From positions 1 to 34,814 of the forward strand of contig JAFYUY010000064.1 in assembly GCA_017549405.1 (NCBI GenBank): a DNA stretch of 34,814 nucleotides. The letters are read 5' to 3'. Under the pieces are notes generated by a model. The model worked only from the letters and a program-made list of their open reading frames with translations. It had not been told where the DNA came from and did no database searches. The translations under genes and the position numbers were made by a program. Source of the stretch: Clostridia bacterium (GTDB lineage Bacteria; Bacillota; Clostridia; Oscillospirales; CAG-382). This document shows positions 33,492-34,814 of the stretch, in pieces (position 1 is the first letter of the stretch; every line of letters begins with the position of its first letter).

Positions 33492-34270
33492 GTAAAATTG
33501 TTTTTCTCGGCACGGGAGCTGCCGACTGGCATATGACACAAGATATCGAAAACCCCGATTTCAGAGCACTTTCGGGAATGCTTATCGATGGACATATCAT
33601 GATAGACTGCGGACCGGGCGCCTTTGTTTATGAGGATAAATACGGAAAGAGCGGGATATACAGAAATGTGGATACGGTCTTTGTGACCCATTCCCACGAT
33701 GACCATTTCGGTAAAGCATATGTTGAGCGTCTTTGCGCAGAAAGCGAAAAAAATATAACGCTTTACGGAGATAAAGCTCTTGAGCAGTTTATACCGCAGT
33801 GCAAAAATCTCACTTTCGTTGCGCTCGATGCATCGGCTCATCAGACCGTTGAATGCGGCGGATATTCCGTAACAGCGCTGAAATCAAACCACGCAACACG
33901 GGTTCCGGGTGAGCAGACCCACCACTATTATTTTAAGGGTGAAAAGAATCTGTTCATAGGTTACGACGGAGCATGGCTGATTGCAGACACATGGGAATTT
34001 TTGCAAAAGAATCCTATTGATGTGTATGTTATTGATGCCACCTGCGGCGAGGATTTCCGCCTCGACTTCAGAAATTTCTCACATAATAATCTTCATATGA
34101 TAGATTTTATGTATGAAACCTTTATTGCAAACAATGTTATGACAAAGGATTCAAAGCTTATTTTGACCCACCTTGCAAAAACACTTCACCCCTCAAATGC
34201 CGATACAAAGCTCATTGCAAATAAACGCGGCTATGAGATGGCATATGACGGTATGGAGCTTGAATTTTAA
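33488..34270 (+). CDS. MBL-fold metallohydrolase (RNase Z/PhnP-like group)
   Basis: A 260-residue metallo-beta-lactamase-fold protein. It opens with KIVFLGTGAADWH, typical of the RNase Z/PhnP-like branch, and has an intact VFVTHSHDDHFGKAY motif (His68, His70, Asp72, His73). Further ligands are likely in the LKSNHA, YDGAW and LTHLAKTLHP regions. It probably binds two metals and hydrolyses a phosphodiester or related ester in the cytoplasm; the substrate is unknown. Its ATG lies inside the malic enzyme's stop (ATGA overlap), so translation is coupled. It is the last gene of the queT transcript, before a strong hairpin. Confidence 0.85.
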   Translation: MSKIVFLGTGAADWHMTQDIENPDFRALSGMLIDGHIMIDCGPGAFVYEDKYGKSGIYRNVDTVFVTHSHDDHFGKAYVERLCAESEKNITLYGDKALEQFIPQCKNLTFVALDASAHQTVECGGYSVTALKSNHATRVPGEQTHHYYFKGEKNLFIGYDGAWLIADTWEFLQKNPIDVYVIDATCGEDFRLDFRNFSHNNLHMIDFMYETFIANNVMTKDSKLILTHLAKTLHPSNADTKLIANKRGYEMAYDGMELEF

Positions 34271-34278
34271 AAGCATTA

Positions 34279-34308
34279 AAACGGGCAGTCCGCAGGGATT
34301 GCCCGTTT
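34279..34308 (+). terminator. Terminator at the end of the queT-MBL operon
   Basis: A 13-bp stem with one G-U pair (AAACGGGCAGTCC 34279-34291, GGATTGCCCGTTT 34296-34308) follows the stop by 8 bp. The 3' arm is part of a sequence repeated 231 bp downstream, so the terminator merges into the repeat mosaic. Confidence 0.72.
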
Positions 34309-34446
34309 GTGTTACGCACCGCACCATTTTCGTCTGCGGACATTTGTGAATGTCCCCTACAAAATTTTGTATAATCGTAGGGGTCGATGCCCACATTGAC
34401 CCGTAAACGGGAAGATACCCTCATGCAACTTCGGCAATAAACAGAA

Positions 34447-34490
34447 TCCCTCAGTCAGCTGCGCTGACAGCTCCCTTCAGGCAAGGGAGC
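34447..34490. repeat. Double-hairpin repeat unit 1
   Basis: TCCCTCA is followed by GTCAGC-TGC-GCTGAC (34454-34468) and GCTCCCTT-CAGGC-AAGGGAGC (34470-34490). The same two-hairpin layout returns in opposite orientation at 34563-34610. Confidence 0.65.
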
Positions 34491-34562
34491 CGAGAGTACA
34501 GCCGTTTTCTCGTAGGGGCGATTCACGAATCGCCCGTTTGTGTTATGCACACCGCCCCTTAG

Positions 34563-34610
34563 CCCTCCTTGCCTCAAGGAGGGGGGACCGTCGTAGACGG
34601 TGGGAGGATT
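34563..34610. repeat. Double-hairpin repeat unit 2 (inverted relative to unit 1)
   Basis: CCCTCCTT-GCCTC-AAGGAGGG (34563-34583) precedes ACCGTC-GTA-GACGGT (34587-34601) and GGGAGGATT. It mirrors unit 1 in order, as if the two were the ends of one element. Confidence 0.65.
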
Positions 34611-34668
34611 CCGAAGAGGGTAGCGACTGCGGTGGAGGGATTTAAAACGTTTAAAATCGAAAAGCCCC

Positions 34669-34697
34669 TTTACAAATCCCCAATACCGTATTATAAT
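34669..34697 (+). promoter_or_regulatory. Promoter of the truncated secreted-protein gene
   Basis: TTTACA (34669-34674), 17-bp spacer, TATAAT (34692-34697). It is the same hexamer pair and spacing as the rhamnose operon promoter. Confidence 0.72.
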
Positions 34698-34735
34698 TAT
34701 ATTAACAAAATTTAACCAAAAAGGTGGAAAACAAA

Positions 34736-34814
34736 ATGAAAAGATCATTGTTTCTCCTGCTCATAACCTGCCTTTTGACAGCACTTTTCTGCTGTTTCCA
34801 CACGGCAGATGCTG
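34736..34814 (+). CDS. Secreted or membrane protein, N-terminal fragment (runs off window)
   Basis: Only 26 codons are visible. They begin KRSLFLLLITCLLTALF, a basic start followed by a hydrophobic stretch, which fits a Sec signal peptide; HTADA follows and may hold the cleavage site. AAGGTGG (34721-34727) lies 8 nt before the ATG, and a promoter is directly upstream, so the start is well supported. The function cannot be judged from this fragment. Confidence 0.7.
   Translation, partial: MKRSLFLLLITCLLTALFCCFHTADA

Larger units (their letters stand above)
34301..34650. repeat. Gene-free repeat mosaic of direct and inverted repeats
   Basis: I see no gene between the MBL gene and the last start codon, only dense repeats. 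GCCCGTTTGTGTTACGCAC (34301-34319) recurs at 34532-34550 with one change. CGTAGGGG occurs at 34376-34383 and 34511-34518, each heading a hairpin (34381-34402 and 34516-34535). GACATT/AATGTC (34339-34354) and CCCCTAC/GTAGGGG (34354-34360, 34377-34383) are further inverted pairs. Such intergenic repeats are common in gut Clostridia and may be non-autonomous MITE-like elements or repeated RNA hairpins. Confidence 0.65.

Noticed and set aside
34301..34650. CRISPR array
   Set aside because: Repeats are few, of different kinds, and not separated by uniform spacers; no cas genes are present.
1..34814. tRNA or rRNA genes, insertion sequences, prophage
   Set aside because: I saw no conserved RNA gene sequence, transposase or phage structural gene. 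The amidase and dut alone are not enough to suggest a prophage.

Overview
The window looks like chromosomal DNA from an uncultured, probably gut- or rumen-associated member of the Clostridia (Bacillota). The reasons are a MutS2 C-terminus, a QueT-type ECF transporter behind a preQ1-I riboswitch, a GerMN-like lipoprotein, SLH-domain surface proteins, strong AGGAGG-type ribosome binding sites, sigma-A promoters with 17-bp spacers, and moderate GC with AT-rich intergenic DNA. I see no rRNA, tRNA, IS element, phage module or CRISPR array. Taxonomy is inferred from gene content only.

Left part (1-5671): the end of mutS2, then a three-gene rhamnose operon (TIM-barrel isomerase/epimerase, rhaB, rhaA) with a near-consensus promoter and a bidirectional terminator. 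A convergent FAD-dependent oxidoreductase follows. Next come two tandem paralogous genes (5741-12667, minus strand) for secreted proteins of about 1,120 residues. Each has an N-terminal 25-residue-repeat domain, a central SLH block and a C-terminal right-handed beta-helix. dut and a calcineurin-like phosphoesterase lie beyond them on the same strand.

Middle part (14549-25612): a parvulin-type PPIase, then an AraC-type regulator divergent from nagB-nagA-ROK kinase (amino-sugar catabolism). A large cytoplasmic glycosidase-like protein of the alpha-L-rhamnosidase (GH106-like) type has its own promoter. An SDR-type epimerase, an overlapping gene pair (GerMN-like lipoprotein and a BamE/SmpA-like membrane protein) and a ComEC-like metallo-beta-lactamase-fold protein follow. 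Rhamnosidase-like, rhamnose and N-acetylglucosamine functions together suggest use of rhamnose- and GlcNAc-containing plant or host glycans.

Right part (25710-34814): an amino-acid ABC importer operon on the minus strand (solute-binding lipoprotein, permease with an unusual N-terminal extracytoplasmic domain, ATPase, small XRE regulator). A cell-wall amidase follows on the plus strand. Then comes a likely five-gene transcript (queT, small Cys-rich protein, MATE exporter, malic enzyme, MBL-fold hydrolase) that begins with a preQ1 riboswitch. The last ~450 bp before a truncated secreted-protein gene is a mosaic of inverted and direct repeats with no gene.

The items most worth a second look are the tandem SLH/beta-helix proteins, the ABC permease fusion, the GerMN/BamE-like pair, and the riboswitch-led operon with its translationally linked Cys-rich protein. 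No wholly new system is proven by the sequence.
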